DNA from: an uncultured Pseudomonadota bacterium
GTDB taxonomy: Bacteria; Pseudomonadota; Alphaproteobacteria; Rs-D84
DNA: 5,707 nucleotides
Direction of reading: 5' to 3'
Assembly: GCA_947303165.1 (NCBI GenBank)
Contig: CAMYXE010000049.1
Span: 1-5,707 of the forward strand
A program made the position numbers and the translations under genes. Positions within the stretch are counted from its first letter, which is position 1. Every line of letters begins with the position of its first letter. Under the pieces are notes generated by a model that worked only from the letters and a program-made list of their open reading frames with translations, searched no databases and was not told where the DNA came from. This document shows positions 5,101-5,707 of the stretch, piece by piece.

Positions 5101-5538
5101 ATGCAAAATATAACAAACATCAGAATTATTCCAAGTAGTGACACAATAAAGAAAATTACATTATTATCTGATTCTTTTGGGTTACCACATTCTGATTTTG
5201 ATTCTCATCCACATTGTACGATAATTTATAGTCCTGATTTTATAGATGCTGATACTATCAAATTGCCAAAATTTAAAAAGCCAATAATTGCAAAAAACGC
5301 AAAATTAGAAATATTTGAAACCAAGGACGATGGTTTTGTATTAGTTTTGGAATTTGATTGTGAATCTGCCCAAAAGTGTTTTAATTATATGAAAAATAAA
5401 TATCATGTCACAACAAAATATGATGAGTATAGGGCACATATAACATTACAAAAAAATATAAATAAAAAACGCACACAATTACCAGAAATTAAATTTGATT
5501 TAATTTTTGATAAATTGTTGATTACTAACAGCGATTAG
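5101..5538 (+). CDS. 2H phosphoesterase (LigT-like) superfamily protein
   Basis: This small protein of 145 residues has two HxT motifs, HCT (38-40) in HPHCTIIYS and HIT (113-115) in YRAHITLQ. They are about 75 residues apart on beta strands, the hallmark of the 2H fold. The paired His/Thr sites in this superfamily act on 2',3'-cyclic or 2'-5' phosphodiester bonds of RNA or cyclic nucleotides. HxTxxYS near the N-terminus and xxHITL near the C-terminus resemble short phage 2H proteins, a group that includes the anti-CBASS enzyme Acb1; assignment to that branch is only a suggestion. The ATG at 5101 has AAGG 8 bases upstream. A longer frame from TTG 5074 would begin next to the -10, so it is rejected. 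It is a single-gene unit with its own promoter and terminator, lying between two direct repeats. Confidence 0.75.
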   Translation: MQNITNIRIIPSSDTIKKITLLSDSFGLPHSDFDSHPHCTIIYSPDFIDADTIKLPKFKKPIIAKNAKLEIFETKDDGFVLVLEFDCESAQKCFNYMKNKYHVTTKYDEYRAHITLQKNINKKRTQLPEIKFDLIFDKLLITNSD

Positions 5539-5549
5539 TACTTTGGTTC

Positions 5550-5577
5550 AAAAGTGGCGATTTTTCGCCACTTTTTT
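5550..5577 (+). terminator. Strong intrinsic terminator of the 2H gene
   Basis: AAAAGTGGCGA (5550-5560) and TCGCCACTTTT (5565-5575) form a perfect 11-base-pair stem with a TTTT loop. The T-run continues to 5577. It lies 11 bases after the stop. Confidence 0.92.
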
Positions 5578-5589
5578 AAATTCAACTTT

Positions 5590-5658
5590 CGAACTTTTTA
5601 TGGGTATTAGAAATCTAATAAAAAACCGCCCTTGTGGACGGTTTAGAAACTCTGGTTG
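5590..5658. repeat. 70-base direct repeat, copy B
   Basis: This is the partner of 4891-4960. Within it TATTAGA AA TCTAATA (5605-5620) is a perfect inverted repeat that copy A lacks. On the minus strand the order is CAACCA, hairpin, T6, then this palindrome. Confidence 0.7.
5623..5644 (-). terminator. Leftward intrinsic terminator in repeat copy B
   Basis: On the minus strand AAACCG (5644-5639) pairs with CGGTTT (5628-5623). Two more G-C pairs extend it across a bulge, and a T6 run (5625-5620) overlaps the end of the stem. It would end leftward transcripts entering from beyond 5707, and it converges with the rightward terminator of the 2H gene. Confidence 0.65.
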
Positions 5659-5664
5659 CGGGGG
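5653..5664 (-). other. tRNA 3'-end-like sequence (CCCCCGCAACCA), probable fragment
   Basis: These 12 minus-strand bases equal the acceptor end plus CCA of bacterial initiator tRNAs, and the terminator-bearing repeat follows as it would behind a tRNA gene. The adjoining bases (5665-5707) contain a hairpin AGACAC TTT GTGTCT (5676-5690) but cannot form a proper T-arm. This is therefore not an intact tRNA; it could be a recombination scar or chance. Confidence 0.3.
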
Positions 5665-5707
5665 ATGATTTCGCTAGACACTTTGTGTCTGCGCGCAAAT
5701 TTGTACT

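Noticed and set aside
4824..5144. 106-codon minus-strand open frame
   Set aside because: It runs through the hairpin terminator, the repeat, the 2H promoter and the end of the second GNAT; its product has no recognisable motif.
5653..5707. Intact tRNA on the minus strand at the right edge
   Set aside because: The CCCCCGCAACCA end fits, but the preceding bases cannot form a T-stem and loop.

Overview
This is an AT-rich bacterial window (GC roughly one third by eye) with tightly packed genes, Shine-Dalgarno starts and TTGACA/TATAAT-like promoters. The sequence does not fix the taxon. An uncultured, possibly host-associated, low-GC proteobacterium would fit, but that is a guess. No IS element, CRISPR array, rRNA or intact tRNA was found.

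Left half, minus strand: a compact operon reads leftwards from about 3360. It holds two tandem paralogous SAM-dependent transferases (2500-3339 and 1599-2480) with a motif resembling the DUF3419/BtaA 3-amino-3-carboxypropyl transferase family. These are followed by a radical SAM protein (618-1583) and then a MYG1-family (UPF0160, DHH-like) protein that runs off the left edge (1-611). The gaps are 19, 15 and 6 bases.

Centre, plus strand: back to back with that operon, across a 125-base intergenic region, lies a 66-codon gene (3465-3665). Its Gly/Ala-rich product carries five cysteines in a strict four-residue register (C14, C18, C22, C30, C34). A small Cys-ladder peptide beside a radical SAM enzyme and two other SAM-dependent enzymes looks like a RiPP (ribosomally made, post-translationally modified peptide) locus. 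I do not recognise this exact combination as a described class, and it is the main discovery candidate. No transporter, protease or RRE domain is visible here.

Right half, plus strand: two adjacent GNAT acetyltransferases (3760-4305 and 4321-4884) follow behind their own promoter. After a terminator-bearing repeat comes a small 2H-phosphoesterase-like gene (5101-5538) with two HxT motifs and a strong intrinsic terminator. That gene lies between two roughly 80% identical, 70-base direct repeats. Each repeat holds a hairpin and a CAACCA end on the minus strand, and the right copy continues into 12 bases identical to the 3' end of an initiator tRNA. The promoters of the GNAT pair and of the 2H gene share the same layout: an ACAC...GTGT inverted repeat abutting an extended -10, TGATATAAT.
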